Assembly: GCA_017161075.1 (NCBI GenBank)
Contig: CP046174.1
Span: 124,001 to 188,000 of the forward strand
Source of the DNA: Erysipelotrichaceae bacterium 66202529
Lineage (GTDB): Bacteria; Bacillota_I; Bacilli_A; Erysipelotrichales; Erysipelotrichaceae
Reading direction: 5' to 3'
DNA length: 64,000 nt
Every line of letters starts with the position of its first letter. The stretch's first letter is position 1. The notes under the pieces are model-generated. The model made no database searches. It was not told the DNA's origin and saw only the letters and a list, made by a program, of their open reading frames with translations. A program made the translations under genes and the position numbers. Shown piece by piece: positions 1 to 8,467 of this stretch.

Positions 1-1590
1 CAATCTGCTATCCTTGTAATTACTGAGTAATCGTTCATAGCCGTCTATGTCCTTTAGCTCAACATTGGTTTTTTCAGGATAGAAATTGCTGAGTACAAGA
101 AGCTCATCATCAGCCGATACACGTTTGTAGGCAAATACAGCTTTATGTGTCTCTAATATAGGGATAAAGCGGCCATCCTGAATGAGTGGATATTCCTTTC
201 GCATACGGATCAGCTTCTGATAATGATAAAATATAGAGGCTTCATCCTGCAATGCGTTTTCCACATTGATCTCTTTGTAATTATCAATCACTGGTATCCA
301 TGGCGTCTGATTTGTAAATCCTGCATTTTTCTCAGCACTCCACTGCATGGGTGTTCTTGCGTTATCACGGCTTCGTTCCTGCAAAACATGGAGGATTTCG
401 TTTTTACTGCGTCCTTCGGCTTTGAGAATTTCATAGAAGTTTGTACTCTCCACATCACGGTATTGGGAAATATGTGTATAATAGGCATTCGTCATACCAA
501 TTTCCTCTCCTTGATACACGTATGGCGTACCACGCATACAGTGGAGTGTGGTTGCCAGCATTTTCGCGGCTTCTATTCGATAATTTTGATCATCACAGAA
601 TCTTGATAGGGCACGTGGCTGATCGTGATTGCACCAGAACAATGCATTCCATGCATCTGCCTCCTGCATTCCTGTTTGCCAGTCATTCAAAAGCTGCTTC
701 AGCTCCATGAAGTCAAACGGCATAAGCTCCCATTTCTTTTTATCCTTATAATCCACCTTTAGATGATGGAAGGTAAATACACTTGTAAGCTCATGTGCTT
801 GAGCGCCGGAATAATGAACACAGTTCTCCAGTGTGGTTGAGCTCATTTCTCCTACTGTCATACTGTCTGTATCATTTCCAAAGCTGTTAAGATTCAGTTC
901 CTTTAAATATTCATGTATATGCGGGCCATCCGTATAAAACTGTCTTCCATCGAATAGATTCGGATCATCCTCAAAGCAGCTTTTTGAAACCAGATTGACA
1001 ACATCAAAGCGGAAGCCATGAACACCCTTACTGCGCCAGAAATTGACGATATCCACAAGCTCCCTTCTTACCTCAGGGTTATCCCAGTTTAAATCAGCCT
1101 GTGTGACATCAAAGAGGTGAAGGTAATATTCGTCAAGCTGTTCTACATATTCCCATGCAGGCCCTCCAAACTTAGACTGCCAGTTTGTAGGAGCACTGCC
1201 ATCCGCTTTTCCTTTGCGGAAGAAATAATATTTTTTGTATTTCTCTTCTCCGTTTAACGCTCTTTGAAACCATGCGTGCTGTATAGAGGTGTGATTAAAG
1301 ACCATATCCAGCATAATGTCGATGCCGCGTTTTTTTGCTTCCCTGCATAATTGTGTAAAATCATCCATGGTACCATAACGCTCATCTATTCTTAGATAAT
1401 CCTCAACATCATAGCCGTTATCTCTTTGCGGAGAAACAAACATCGCATTGAACCAGATATAATCTATCCCAAGCTTCTGCAGATAGTCCAGTCTGGAAAT
1501 TACACCCTGCAGATCTCCCCAGCCATCACCATTGGAATCCTGGAACGATTTTGGATAAATCTGATATACTGTTTTTTCTTTAAAATTCAT
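1..1590 (-). CDS. treC: alpha,alpha-phosphotrehalase (trehalose-6-phosphate hydrolase), C-terminus off the window
   Basis: Cytosolic GH13 enzyme expected to split trehalose 6-phosphate, delivered by the PTS gene just upstream, into glucose and glucose 6-phosphate. The visible 530 residues open with MNFKEKTVYQIYPKSF and carry the GH13 signature blocks: DMVFNH near residue 95, GFRFDVV with the nucleophile Asp196, VGEMS with the general acid Glu248, and a later NHDQPR block. A GGAGG site precedes ATG 1590. Only the last few tens of residues are missing (the family is about 550 aa). It lies 9 bp behind treP, so the two are co-transcribed. Oligo-1,6-glucosidases are close relatives, but the treP-treR context favours TreC. 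Confidence 0.93.
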   Translation of the reverse strand, partial: MNFKEKTVYQIYPKSFQDSNGDGWGDLQGVISRLDYLQKLGIDYIWFNAMFVSPQRDNGYDVEDYLRIDERYGTMDDFTQLCREAKKRGIDIMLDMVFNHTSIQHAWFQRALNGEEKYKKYYFFRKGKADGSAPTNWQSKFGGPAWEYVEQLDEYYLHLFDVTQADLNWDNPEVRRELVDIVNFWRSKGVHGFRFDVVNLVSKSCFEDDPNLFDGRQFYTDGPHIHEYLKELNLNSFGNDTDSMTVGEMSSTTLENCVHYSGAQAHELTSVFTFHHLKVDYKDKKKWELMPFDFMELKQLLNDWQTGMQEADAWNALFWCNHDQPRALSRFCDDQNYRIEAAKMLATTLHCMRGTPYVYQGEEIGMTNAYYTHISQYRDVESTNFYEILKAEGRSKNEILHVLQERSRDNARTPMQWSAEKNAGFTNQTPWIPVIDNYKEINVENALQDEASIFYHYQKLIRMRKEYPLIQDGRFIPILETHKAVFAYKRVSADDELLVLSNFYPEKTNVELKDIDGYERLLSNYKDSRL

Positions 1591-1599
1591 AACAACCTC

Positions 1600-3483
1600 C
1601 TAATTGTAAGTGATGATATGTTCATCACCTGCTGTAACCTCTTCATTTACCTTGTGCAGCTTAACCCTTGTGCCATCTGTAAACACGATAGGAGAAACAA
1701 GGGATTTTCCTTTTCCTCTGATATAGGCAAGATCAACCTCAGCTATAAGATCTCCCTGCTTAACGTTGTCTTTCAGCTTAACATGCGAATGAAAGCCTTC
1801 CCCATTCAGTTCCACGGTATCCATACCGATATGAAGCAGGATTTCCTTACCATTGTCCGTCTGTATACCATAAGCATGTCCACTTGGGAATGCCATTACG
1901 ATAGTTCCGCTTAACGGTGCATAAATTCTTCCATCCTGCAGGTCAATAGCAAAGCCGTCTCCCATGGCCTTTGATGAAAATGCCTGATCTTCAACAGCTT
2001 CTAAAGGCAGACAGATACCGCTCATCGGTGCCTGAAATCTTTCTTCTGCTTTTACAGCTTTCATTGTTTCCTTTTTTGATGACAGCTTCTTCCTGCCGAC
2101 AATAAGCGTCAATACAAACGGAATGATGATTGCAGTTGCCATAGCAGCAAGGAAAGCGAGCCAGAACTGTGATTTTATGGAAATGATACCCGGCAAGCCG
2201 CCGACACCGATGCTGAATGCTTGTACGCCAAAGCCTACGGATATGACAGCAGCAACACTGGAGCCAATCATGCCACAGATCAAAGGAAACCCGTATTTCA
2301 GGTTGACACCGAACAGCGCCGGTTCTGTAACTCCAAGATAGCAGGATATCAGTGCGGGTATATTGATTTGTTGTGCCTTTTCATCATTTTTCTGTAGAAC
2401 AGCCATAGCAAGTACACTGGAGCCCTGTGCAATATTGGATAAAGCGATCATCGGCCATAAGATCGTACCACCAAACATATTGGTCAATGTGGTGTCTATG
2501 GCATTGGTCATATGATGAAGTCCAGTCATAACGATGGGAGCGTATACCAAGCCGAACAAAGCCGCAAATAGAACACCAAAGCTGGAGGTAAGGCCGTTGT
2601 ATACCGCATCGGCAATCGCATTTCCAATCGTCCATCCGATCGGCCCTACCAGTGTATGGGCAATGATAACAGCAGGTATCAGAGAACAGAAAGGAACAAC
2701 AATCATGGAAATGACAGCAGGACAATGCTTACGAAAGAATTTTTCAAGATATACAAGAACAAAGCCGGCCAGCATAGCTGCGATGACCTGTCCCTGATAG
2801 CCGATCATCTGAATCTGTGCGAAGCCGAAATCCCAGACAGGAATATCCGAGGCTTTTGTGGCTGCCACCTGGAAGCCGTTTAAAAGCTGCGGGGAGACCA
2901 GCGTAAGACCGAGAATGATTCCAAGAATCTGTATCGTACCCATTTTCTTTGTAATTGACCATACGATTCCCACAGGAAGCATATGGAAGACCGCTTCGCC
3001 TATCAGCCACAGGAAGCTGTAAAGGCCATTCCAGAATGGTGATAGCTGTGCCAGTGTCTGTCCGTCAAACATGGCAATTTCTCCAATAATATTACGGAAG
3101 CCCAATATCAGACCTCCGCAAATCAGAGCGGGAATCAGAGGGGCAAAAATTTCGCCAAGGGCTCCCATCATACGCTGAAGAACAGTCTGATTGGATTTCG
3201 CAGAGCTTTTTAAGGTATCCTTGGAAACTCCGTCAATTCCTGCATATGCTGTAAATTCATTATAGAACTCACTGACCTCATTACCGATAATGACCTGAAA
3301 CTGTCCGGATTGTGTGAATGTGCCTTTTGCACTTGGCAGTGCTTCAATTTCCGCAATATCTGCCAATGCAGGATCCTTGAGTACAAAACGCATTCTTGTG
3401 ACACAGTGCGATACCGCCTGTATGTTTTCTTTGCCGCCTATATAAGTGAGCAGCTTCCTTACATCTTCCTGGAACTTTGCCAT
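1600..3483 (-). CDS. treP: PTS trehalose-specific EIIBCA transporter
   Basis: Membrane permease that imports and phosphorylates trehalose. Domain order is B-C-A. The glucose-type IIB holds the phosphocysteine Cys27 (SHCVTRMRF). A hydrophobic multi-pass IIC spans about residues 105-470. A C-terminal Crr-like IIA carries the active His551 (LLHIGMDTV). B. subtilis TreP lacks the IIA domain, so this version is self-sufficient for phosphorelay. Transcription starts from a strong promoter with one operator in its spacer and another in the leader. The product feeds TreC, encoded next. Beta-glucoside or sucrose EII proteins share the fold, so specificity rests on the neighbours. Confidence 0.93.
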   Translation of the reverse strand: MAKFQEDVRKLLTYIGGKENIQAVSHCVTRMRFVLKDPALADIAEIEALPSAKGTFTQSGQFQVIIGNEVSEFYNEFTAYAGIDGVSKDTLKSSAKSNQTVLQRMMGALGEIFAPLIPALICGGLILGFRNIIGEIAMFDGQTLAQLSPFWNGLYSFLWLIGEAVFHMLPVGIVWSITKKMGTIQILGIILGLTLVSPQLLNGFQVAATKASDIPVWDFGFAQIQMIGYQGQVIAAMLAGFVLVYLEKFFRKHCPAVISMIVVPFCSLIPAVIIAHTLVGPIGWTIGNAIADAVYNGLTSSFGVLFAALFGLVYAPIVMTGLHHMTNAIDTTLTNMFGGTILWPMIALSNIAQGSSVLAMAVLQKNDEKAQQINIPALISCYLGVTEPALFGVNLKYGFPLICGMIGSSVAAVISVGFGVQAFSIGVGGLPGIISIKSQFWLAFLAAMATAIIIPFVLTLIVGRKKLSSKKETMKAVKAEERFQAPMSGICLPLEAVEDQAFSSKAMGDGFAIDLQDGRIYAPLSGTIVMAFPSGHAYGIQTDNGKEILLHIGMDTVELNGEGFHSHVKLKDNVKQGDLIAEVDLAYIRGKGKSLVSPIVFTDGTRVKLHKVNEEVTAGDEHIITYN

Positions 3484-3500
3484 AAAACCCTCCTTGAACT

Positions 3501-3510
3501 TGTACGTACA
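3501..3510. promoter_or_regulatory. TreR operator, treP leader copy
   Basis: Perfect 10-bp palindrome TGTACGTACA between the treP promoter and its start codon. It matches the copies in the treP and treR promoter spacers, so it is a second roadblock site for the local GntR/UTRA repressor. Confidence 0.75.
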
Positions 3511-3524
3511 TCTTTTACACCTAT

Positions 3525-3553
3525 AGTATAACTTGTACGTACATGTGTGTCAA
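3525..3553 (-). promoter_or_regulatory. treP-treC sigma-A promoter
   Basis: On the minus strand TTGACA (3553-3548) is followed by a 17-nt spacer and TATACT (3530-3525). The spacer contains a TreR palindrome at 3534-3543, so repressor binding would directly exclude polymerase. Confidence 0.8.
3534..3543. promoter_or_regulatory. TreR operator inside treP promoter
   Basis: TGTACGTACA sits exactly between the -35 and -10 hexamers of the treP promoter. It is identical to the copies at 3501-3510 and 4431-4440. Confidence 0.8.
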
Positions 3554-3620
3554 TGGTTATTTTGAAATTTTTTAAACTATATATCGGATATGTGACATCA
3601 GTGTTGTTTCCGTTATTGCA

Positions 3621-3647
3621 ATAAAAAACCAGTCCTATGAACTGGTG
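3621..3647 (-). terminator. treR intrinsic terminator
   Basis: Read on the minus strand, ACCAGT pairs with ACTGGT around a 7-nt loop, followed by a T-rich tract (TTTTTT). It lies about 40 bp beyond the treR stop and before the treP promoter, so treR is a separate transcript. Confidence 0.7.
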
Positions 3648-3686
3648 TTGTAAAACATGTAACGTGTTACTATGAGTTGTTTTCCT

Positions 3687-4403
3687 CTATGCCATTTTCA
3701 CCCTTCTTGCAAAATCCTTGAACCGGAATTTATCCGGGCGGTGTCTTGAATTGGTGTATTGAAAAATACGAGCATCATCCAGATAGGTACAGGATTCCAC
3801 ATTTACAACCATATCATACTGCTTCATATCCAGAACCTTTGTATCCAGTCCACTGACATTCTGACAGGTTATCTCCTTTTCCGCATAGGCGATTTTTAAG
3901 TGTAGTGTATCTTCGATGTAGGCATAAAGAGAGGTCTTTAAGATATCCTCGTTAAGCTCAGGAACAATTGCTGCATCCAGTACATCCGTATCTAGAATGA
4001 CGGCCTCATGATCAATAAAGCGTACTCGCTGAATCAGCCATATCTTTGCATCAGCATCCATATGAAAGATACGACGAATCCGTTCATCCGGTTGTGTTTT
4101 TTCCAGACAGATGACCTTTGTAGCTACATCCTGCTCCATTTTATCTGCGAGCTCCTTAAAGCTGATTACGCCGGAAACAGGAAAGTCATAGCGCTGTCGG
4201 TCCAGAACGATACTCCCTCTGCCTTTGGACTTTTGTATATAACCGTTTTGAGCCAACAGTAGCAGAGCTTTACGTACCGTGTCTCTGGAGGCACTATAGA
4301 TTTTCATAAGCTCATATTCACCGGGAAGCGTATCTCCGGCATTGTATATGTTTTGCTCTATTCTTCCAAGAATATCACGATAAATCGCTTCATATTTTGA
4401 CAT
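3687..4403 (-). CDS. treR: trehalose operon repressor, GntR/UTRA family
   Basis: DNA-binding repressor of about 238 residues. An N-terminal winged helix-turn-helix (LPGEYELMKIYSASRDTVRKAL, about residues 25-50) is followed by a UTRA ligand domain ending in the typical FRFKDFARR tail. TreR proteins sense trehalose 6-phosphate; that role is inferred from the family and from adjacency to treP-treC. ATG 4403 is preferred over in-frame starts at 4409 and 4412 because AGGTGA lies at proper spacing from it. Its own promoter carries the same operator as treP, implying autorepression. Confidence 0.9.
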   Translation of the reverse strand: MSKYEAIYRDILGRIEQNIYNAGDTLPGEYELMKIYSASRDTVRKALLLLAQNGYIQKSKGRGSIVLDRQRYDFPVSGVISFKELADKMEQDVATKVICLEKTQPDERIRRIFHMDADAKIWLIQRVRFIDHEAVILDTDVLDAAIVPELNEDILKTSLYAYIEDTLHLKIAYAEKEITCQNVSGLDTKVLDMKQYDMVVNVESCTYLDDARIFQYTNSRHRPDKFRFKDFARRVKMA

Positions 4404-4421
4404 ATTCATCACCTATGCTTG

Positions 4422-4450
4422 ATTTTATCATGTACGTACACATTCGTCAA
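4422..4450 (-). promoter_or_regulatory. treR promoter
   Basis: Minus-strand TTGACG (4450-4445), 17-nt spacer, TAAAAT (4427-4422). The spacer holds a TreR palindrome at the same place as in the treP promoter. Confidence 0.75.
4431..4440. promoter_or_regulatory. TreR operator inside treR promoter
   Basis: Third copy of TGTACGTACA, between the -35 and -10 elements of the treR promoter. It is consistent with negative autoregulation. Confidence 0.78.
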
Positions 4451-4451
4451 A

Positions 4452-4481
4452 TAAAGAAAAATCCCATAAAGACGGGATTTT
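4452..4481 (-). terminator. terminator overlapping the macro-domain gene stop
   Basis: AAATCCC pairs with GGGATTT on the minus strand and is followed by TTTTTCTTT. The stem begins within the stop codon of the macro-domain gene. Confidence 0.7.
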
Positions 4482-4992
4482 ATATATTCAATTCTTTTTT
4501 AACCTGCTCATAAACCCTATGCGTTTCATCATCATAGCAGACAAGATAAACCGTTGTTACAGTGCATATTGTTTCTGATATAGTCTGTAGTGTTTGCAGA
4601 GCAATCTGTGCCGCAAGCTTCAATGGAAACCGGTATGCTCCGGTGCTGATTGCAGGAAATGCAATGCTTTTGATATGATATTGCTCAGCCAGCAGCATAC
4701 AGCTTCTGTAACAGCTTTCCAGCAACATTTGCTCATTCTGTTTGCCACCGTGCCAGATTGGTCCGGGTGTATGGATTACGTAGCGGCAGGGGAGCTGATA
4801 TCCCTTTGTTATCTTTGCCTCTCCGGTTCTACACCCGTGCAATGCTCGACACTCCTTTAGCAGCTGTGCTCCTGCTGCACGGTGAATGGCCCCGTCTACA
4901 CCGCCGCCTCCCAGCAATGAGGTATTTGCAGCATTAACGATTGCATCCACCTGCAGTCTGGTAATATCAGCGGTAAGTATTTCTATTTTCAT
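4480..4992 (-). CDS. macro-domain protein, O-acetyl-ADP-ribose deacetylase type
   Basis: A 170-residue protein consisting of one macro domain, which binds ADP-ribose and commonly hydrolyses O-acetyl-ADP-ribose. Visible motifs are DAIVNAANTSLLGGGGVDGAIH (about residues 16-37), the usual ADP-ribose cradle with its catalytic Asn and Asp, and the later PAISTGAYRFP loop. Length fits the YmdB-like stand-alone group. An AGGTGAG site precedes the ATG. It is followed by its own terminator; the unknown gene upstream is 8 bp away, so the two are probably one transcript. Confidence 0.9.
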   Translation of the reverse strand: MKIEILTADITRLQVDAIVNAANTSLLGGGGVDGAIHRAAGAQLLKECRALHGCRTGEAKITKGYQLPCRYVIHTPGPIWHGGKQNEQMLLESCYRSCMLLAEQYHIKSIAFPAISTGAYRFPLKLAAQIALQTLQTISETICTVTTVYLVCYDDETHRVYEQVKKELNI

Positions 4993-5000
4993 ACGCTCAC

Positions 5001-5765
5001 CTAGCTGTGGAAAATTGTCTGAATGAAGTTCTTCGGTCCATGCTCATACAGCAGAACAACGCCTTCCTTACCCAGATCACGATAAATATCATCAAAATAA
5101 AACATACCTGCAACGGAAGGAAATTGATTCCAGAATTCCTGAGACACAGCACTTACCAGTATTTTATGCTGTAATGCCTTGGTTTCCACCTGTAGAGCCT
5201 GTGCAAGGAGTCCGAAGGAGCGCTCCTTATGAGCTTCATATTTCTGTGTATAAAATTTATAATTATTACAGGATTCATTCCATGCAAGATAATTTGCCAG
5301 ACCGTTTGTAAAGGCAAGGTGGTTTAACAAACTTAGATATTTACGGGAACGAACAGGAAAGCGTTCATGTATCAGAAATTTGGAGAGCTCAAATGTCAGA
5401 TAATTTTGCAGTATATAGGTCATTTGGGATACGATGCGGGTATAATCTGCAATGTGGATAAGGTCGATGAGGATACAAAAGCTGTCCTCCGTTTTCACAA
5501 TGCGGTTTTCTCTGGTACCAACTACAGCCATAATCGTAACATTCCTCAATTGTTCCTCATACTTTGGGAAAACAGCCTGAAAAAGGTCTTTGTTAAAGGT
5601 TGGAAATTCTTCTACGATGCTTTCCAGCTGCACATCCAGCTCACGTACAATATCTCTGCGCTTTGGATCAGCTATCTCATATCCCTGCAAAAGAGAAAAG
5701 GGTTCCTCATGTGCCGGATTTCTGCCTTCCAGATAGGCGGCAGCTATTTGACGATCATACAACAT
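5001..5765 (-). CDS. conserved hypothetical protein
   Basis: I do not recognise this 254-residue protein. It has no signal peptide or convincing membrane segment. It is rich in hydrophobic helices (for example TFELSKFLIHERFP and LLNHLAFTNGLANYLAW) and ends in a block VVLLYEHGPKNFIQ. The arrangement is vaguely like helical DUF metallopeptidase-type proteins, but I see no HExxH motif, so no enzyme call is made. A GGAGGGG site precedes ATG 5765. It is the first gene of a two-gene unit with the macro-domain gene. Confidence 0.75.
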   Translation of the reverse strand: MLYDRQIAAAYLEGRNPAHEEPFSLLQGYEIADPKRRDIVRELDVQLESIVEEFPTFNKDLFQAVFPKYEEQLRNVTIMAVVGTRENRIVKTEDSFCILIDLIHIADYTRIVSQMTYILQNYLTFELSKFLIHERFPVRSRKYLSLLNHLAFTNGLANYLAWNESCNNYKFYTQKYEAHKERSFGLLAQALQVETKALQHKILVSAVSQEFWNQFPSVAGMFYFDDIYRDLGKEGVVLLYEHGPKNFIQTIFHS

Positions 5766-5883
5766 AAAAGACCCCTCCTTTTGTATTCCATTATATCACG
5801 TTTCTTCTTTCTGCGTGAATGTTTTGCCAGGTTCCTTATAAGATGCGCATTTACGGGAAAGCTAACTGCGAGGATGTGATAAA

Positions 5884-6648
5884 ATGAAAAAAGAAGTATG
5901 GCGGGATGTGATTTTGAGCAGTGCTGCATTTCTGGCACTGATGTGGGTGGCATTCTTCTGGGCTCAGAAGTATTTTCCCATGGAACAGGATACATCCGCA
6001 GTAGCAAAGGTGGAAGAAAAAAAGGTCGCATATCTGACCTTCGATGACGGCCCAAGTAAACACACGCAGGAGATACTGGATATTTTAGAAGCCTATCATG
6101 TCAAGGCGACCTTCTTTGTGACCGGCAGCAATCCGGAATACTATGATCTGATTCAGAAAGAGGATGCATTTGGACATGCGATTGGTATTCATACCTTTTC
6201 CCATGATTATGGAAAAATTTATTCCAGTGAAAAGGCTTATTTTGAGGATGTAGATAAAACAAATGCATTGATCGAAAAGCAGACAGGACATAAGGTAAAT
6301 ATCCTTCGCTTTCCGGGTGGTACAAGCAATACGGTATCCAGGAAATACAGCAGCGGTATTATGAGCACGCTGGCTTCTGCTGTGACAAAGAAGGGATATG
6401 CGTATTATGATTGGAATGCTTCCAATGGTGATGGAAACTGCTATGTGGGAAGTGATACACTGATCAATACGGCATTAAAGGAAATACGTGATAAAAAGGA
6501 GGTCATGATTCTAATGCATGACGGTACGGGCAATAAGGCAACTGTAGAAGCTCTGCCTGTAATTTTGAAAAGTATGCAGTCGCAGGGCTATGAATTTCGC
6601 ATTATTGATTCCTCAACACCGGAATTTCATCATCATATCGCAAACTGA
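5884..6648 (+). CDS. membrane-anchored polysaccharide deacetylase (CE4)
   Basis: Predicted surface enzyme that removes acetyl groups from peptidoglycan or another N-acetylated glycan. One N-terminal hydrophobic segment (about residues 8-27) serves as an uncleaved anchor. The catalytic domain has the CE4 motifs in order: TFDDGPS (52-58, catalytic and metal Asp pair), HTFSHD (103-108, metal histidines), RFPGGTSN (142-149), DWNASNGD, and LMHD near the end. It is monocistronic and divergent from the unknown gene at 5001-5765. The substrate (GlcNAc or MurNAc) cannot be told. Confidence 0.88.
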   Translation: MKKEVWRDVILSSAAFLALMWVAFFWAQKYFPMEQDTSAVAKVEEKKVAYLTFDDGPSKHTQEILDILEAYHVKATFFVTGSNPEYYDLIQKEDAFGHAIGIHTFSHDYGKIYSSEKAYFEDVDKTNALIEKQTGHKVNILRFPGGTSNTVSRKYSSGIMSTLASAVTKKGYAYYDWNASNGDGNCYVGSDTLINTALKEIRDKKEVMILMHDGTGNKATVEALPVILKSMQSQGYEFRIIDSSTPEFHHHIAN

Positions 6649-6652
6649 AAAA

Positions 6653-6673
6653 ATATGATATACTATATCATAT
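6653..6673. promoter_or_regulatory. 21-bp perfect palindrome upstream of the DUF2087-type regulator
   Basis: Half-sites ATATGATATA and TATATCATAT flank a single central C. The centre is about 36 bp before the start codon of the regulator, an autoregulatory position, and a -10-like TATACT lies inside the element. Confidence 0.6.
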
Positions 6674-6698
6674 GCGGTTGCTTAACAGGTGATGGAAT

Positions 6699-7469
6699 AT
6701 GAAAATAACAAGAGAAAAAAATTTAGAAGAAATAAAAAACGGATATACAAAGGATAAACGTAATTTTTATCACTGCAATTTCTGTGATGCAGTGTTTGAA
6801 GATGGGGAAATCTTTCCAATTAACGGTCATTTTTATCGCGCAGAAAAGGCAGTACAAATGCATATACAGAAGGAGCACGGCTCTGTTTTTGAACAGCTGC
6901 TGCAGCTTGATAAGAAGTCTAGCAGTCTGACTGATGTACAGAAGAAGCTGTTGCAGTATATTCATGAGGGAAAAAGTGATAAGGAAATCGCTTCCCTGAC
7001 AAATACGAGTGCTTCAACCGTACGGCATCAGCGTTTTGTTTTTCGTGAAAAAGCAAGACAGGCAAAAATGTATCTGGCTCTTTATGAATTATCCGTTGAG
7101 GGTATGATGGATAATCTGCTGGAGGTACACGATCATGCAGCTCAGGTGGATGAGCGGTATGTGGCAACAAGTGAAGATGAGGAACAGGTGTTAAAAACGA
7201 TGACCCTGTCCACTGAACCGCTGAAGCTGAAGCAGATACCGGCAAAGGAAAAGAAAAAAATTATCATTTTGCGTAAAATTTGTGAATTTTTGGAGCCTCA
7301 TCAGGTATACAGCGAAGAAGAAATCAATGCATTTTTAAAGCAGATATTTGAAGATTTTGTATCGCTGCGCAGGTATTTGATAGAGTATGGATTCCTGCAC
7401 CGTACCACGGATTGCCAGTTCTATTCTATGGATTTGGGTAAAATACGGGAGGTGGAGGATCATGAATGA
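6699..7469 (+). CDS. DUF2087-type regulator with zinc-finger and LuxR-like HTH
   Basis: A 256-residue soluble protein. Residues about 24-60 contain a C-x2-C...H-x3-4-H zinc-finger-like block (HCNFCDAVF ... MHIQKEH). About 75-115 resemble a LuxR-type HTH (LTDVQKKLLQYIHEGKSDKEIASLTNTSASTVRHQ). About 185-250 match the DUF2087 domain (EKKKIIILRKICEFLEPHQVYSEEEINAFLKQIFEDFVSLRRYLIEYGFL). It is probably a transcription factor; the ligand is unknown. A perfect palindrome just upstream suggests autoregulation. Its stop overlaps the start of a tiny ORF. Confidence 0.85.
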   Translation: MKITREKNLEEIKNGYTKDKRNFYHCNFCDAVFEDGEIFPINGHFYRAEKAVQMHIQKEHGSVFEQLLQLDKKSSSLTDVQKKLLQYIHEGKSDKEIASLTNTSASTVRHQRFVFREKARQAKMYLALYELSVEGMMDNLLEVHDHAAQVDERYVATSEDEEQVLKTMTLSTEPLKLKQIPAKEKKKIIILRKICEFLEPHQVYSEEEINAFLKQIFEDFVSLRRYLIEYGFLHRTTDCQFYSMDLGKIREVEDHE

Positions 7470-7542
7470 AAGTCTGCACTGGTATGAGAATGAAGAGCAG
7501 ATAAAGCATATCACGGGCACTATGCGAATACGTTCTTTCTGA
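7462..7542 (+). CDS. possible 26-residue overlapping ORF
   Basis: ATG 7462 overlaps the last codons of the DUF2087-type gene and follows GGAGGTGGAGG at good spacing. The product starts MNESLHWYENEEQIKHIT and stops at 7540-7542, ten bases before the ribosome site of the next gene. It could be a coupling leader or the truncated head of a longer gene. It is too short for a functional call. Confidence 0.25.
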   Translation: MNESLHWYENEEQIKHITGTMRIRSF

Positions 7543-7567
7543 AACAACGATGAAAGGAGGAGCATAT

Positions 7568-7927
7568 ATGCATTGCATCGTATATGATTATTGGAATGCG
7601 ATTCATGAACAGCGGTTTGATGATGTAAGGGCACTTTTTCATGAGACTGCACAGATTACATGGCCGAATACACAAGAGGTTTTTAAGCTTGATGATTTTA
7701 TTTATGTGAATGAAGTCTATCCCGGTGAATGGGAGGAAGAGGTACTGCACATTTATGAAGCAAACGATATCCTGATCAGCGAAGCATCGGTCAAAGGAAA
7801 GGATATGACTTTTCTTACTATCGGTATATTTCAAATCCGCAACGGGAAAATAGCTGATTTACGCGAATACTGGACTGCTGTTGAGGAGATACCGCAATGG
7901 AGAAAAGAGCTGTTAAAGCAGGATTAG
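7568..7927 (+). CDS. NTF2-like/SnoaL-like small protein
   Basis: A 119-residue protein with the cone-shaped NTF2/SnoaL pattern: an N-terminal helix pair with a short acidic turn (YWNAIHEQRFDDVRALFHETAQITWPNT), a hydrophobic core strand, then FQIRNGKIADLREYWTA, a typical SnoaL-like terminus. ATG 7568 is chosen because AAAGGAGG lies just before it; the earlier in-frame ATG 7550 sits on that ribosome site. Function is unknown; such proteins are often small-molecule binders or isomerases. It probably shares a transcript with the DUF2087-type regulator. Confidence 0.75.
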   Translation: MHCIVYDYWNAIHEQRFDDVRALFHETAQITWPNTQEVFKLDDFIYVNEVYPGEWEEEVLHIYEANDILISEASVKGKDMTFLTIGIFQIRNGKIADLREYWTAVEEIPQWRKELLKQD

Positions 7928-7953
7928 GGAATGCGTGCATTCCCTGTTTTTTA
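7926..7953 (+). terminator. terminator after the NTF2-like gene
   Basis: AGGGAATGC and GCATTCCCT form a perfect 9-bp stem beginning in the stop codon, followed by GTTTTTTATT. Confidence 0.85.
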
Positions 7954-8132
7954 TTGCCGCCATTCACGGAACTTATGTACACCATTCGATGCATTGTAAT
8001 TGTTTAAACAGGCGCATATATTATCATAAATGTGTTAGATGGTATCTAGCGATCATATAAGATACTGGCAGCCTCTGCTGTTCGTCCCATTCGGTGGAAG
8101 CATATCGGTATAATTGTAAAGGAGCTGGTTTC

Positions 8133-8387
8133 ATGAAGTCTGCGAAAGGTCTTACCAGCATAGCATGCTGGCTTATGGCGATTGTTCCAGGCGTGTACCT
8201 AATCAGTTATCTCGGAATTCGGTATCTTCATATACCATCTGCATATTATTATCCAATACTGGCGCTGGCTGCTGCCGGCTATGCAATATTCCTGTTCCTG
8301 GTACATCGGCTGATACGCCGTGTGTACAATTCCTGGCATAGCCGTGAGGAAGAACCTGCGGCAGACTGCATGAACAGTGATCAGTAG
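8133..8387 (+). CDS. small membrane protein, two transmembrane segments
   Basis: 84 residues from ATG 8133, which has AAAGGAG at proper spacing. Two hydrophobic segments (about residues 7-27 and 37-59) are followed by a charged cytoplasmic tail with RLIRR and an acidic end. No family is recognised. It stands alone between two terminators. Confidence 0.65.
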   Translation: MKSAKGLTSIACWLMAIVPGVYLISYLGIRYLHIPSAYYYPILALAAAGYAIFLFLVHRLIRRVYNSWHSREEEPAADCMNSDQ

Positions 8388-8393
8388 GACGAA

Positions 8394-8421
8394 AGGGTTA
8401 TTATGTAAATAACCTTTTTTT
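8394..8421 (+). terminator. terminator of the small membrane protein gene
   Basis: GGTTATT pairs with AATAACC around a 5-nt loop and is followed by TTTTTTTCTT. Confidence 0.75.
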
Positions 8422-8467
8422 CTTGCCTTTTTGTGGTACAATAACGTGGTAAATGGCAGGTGTTTTT

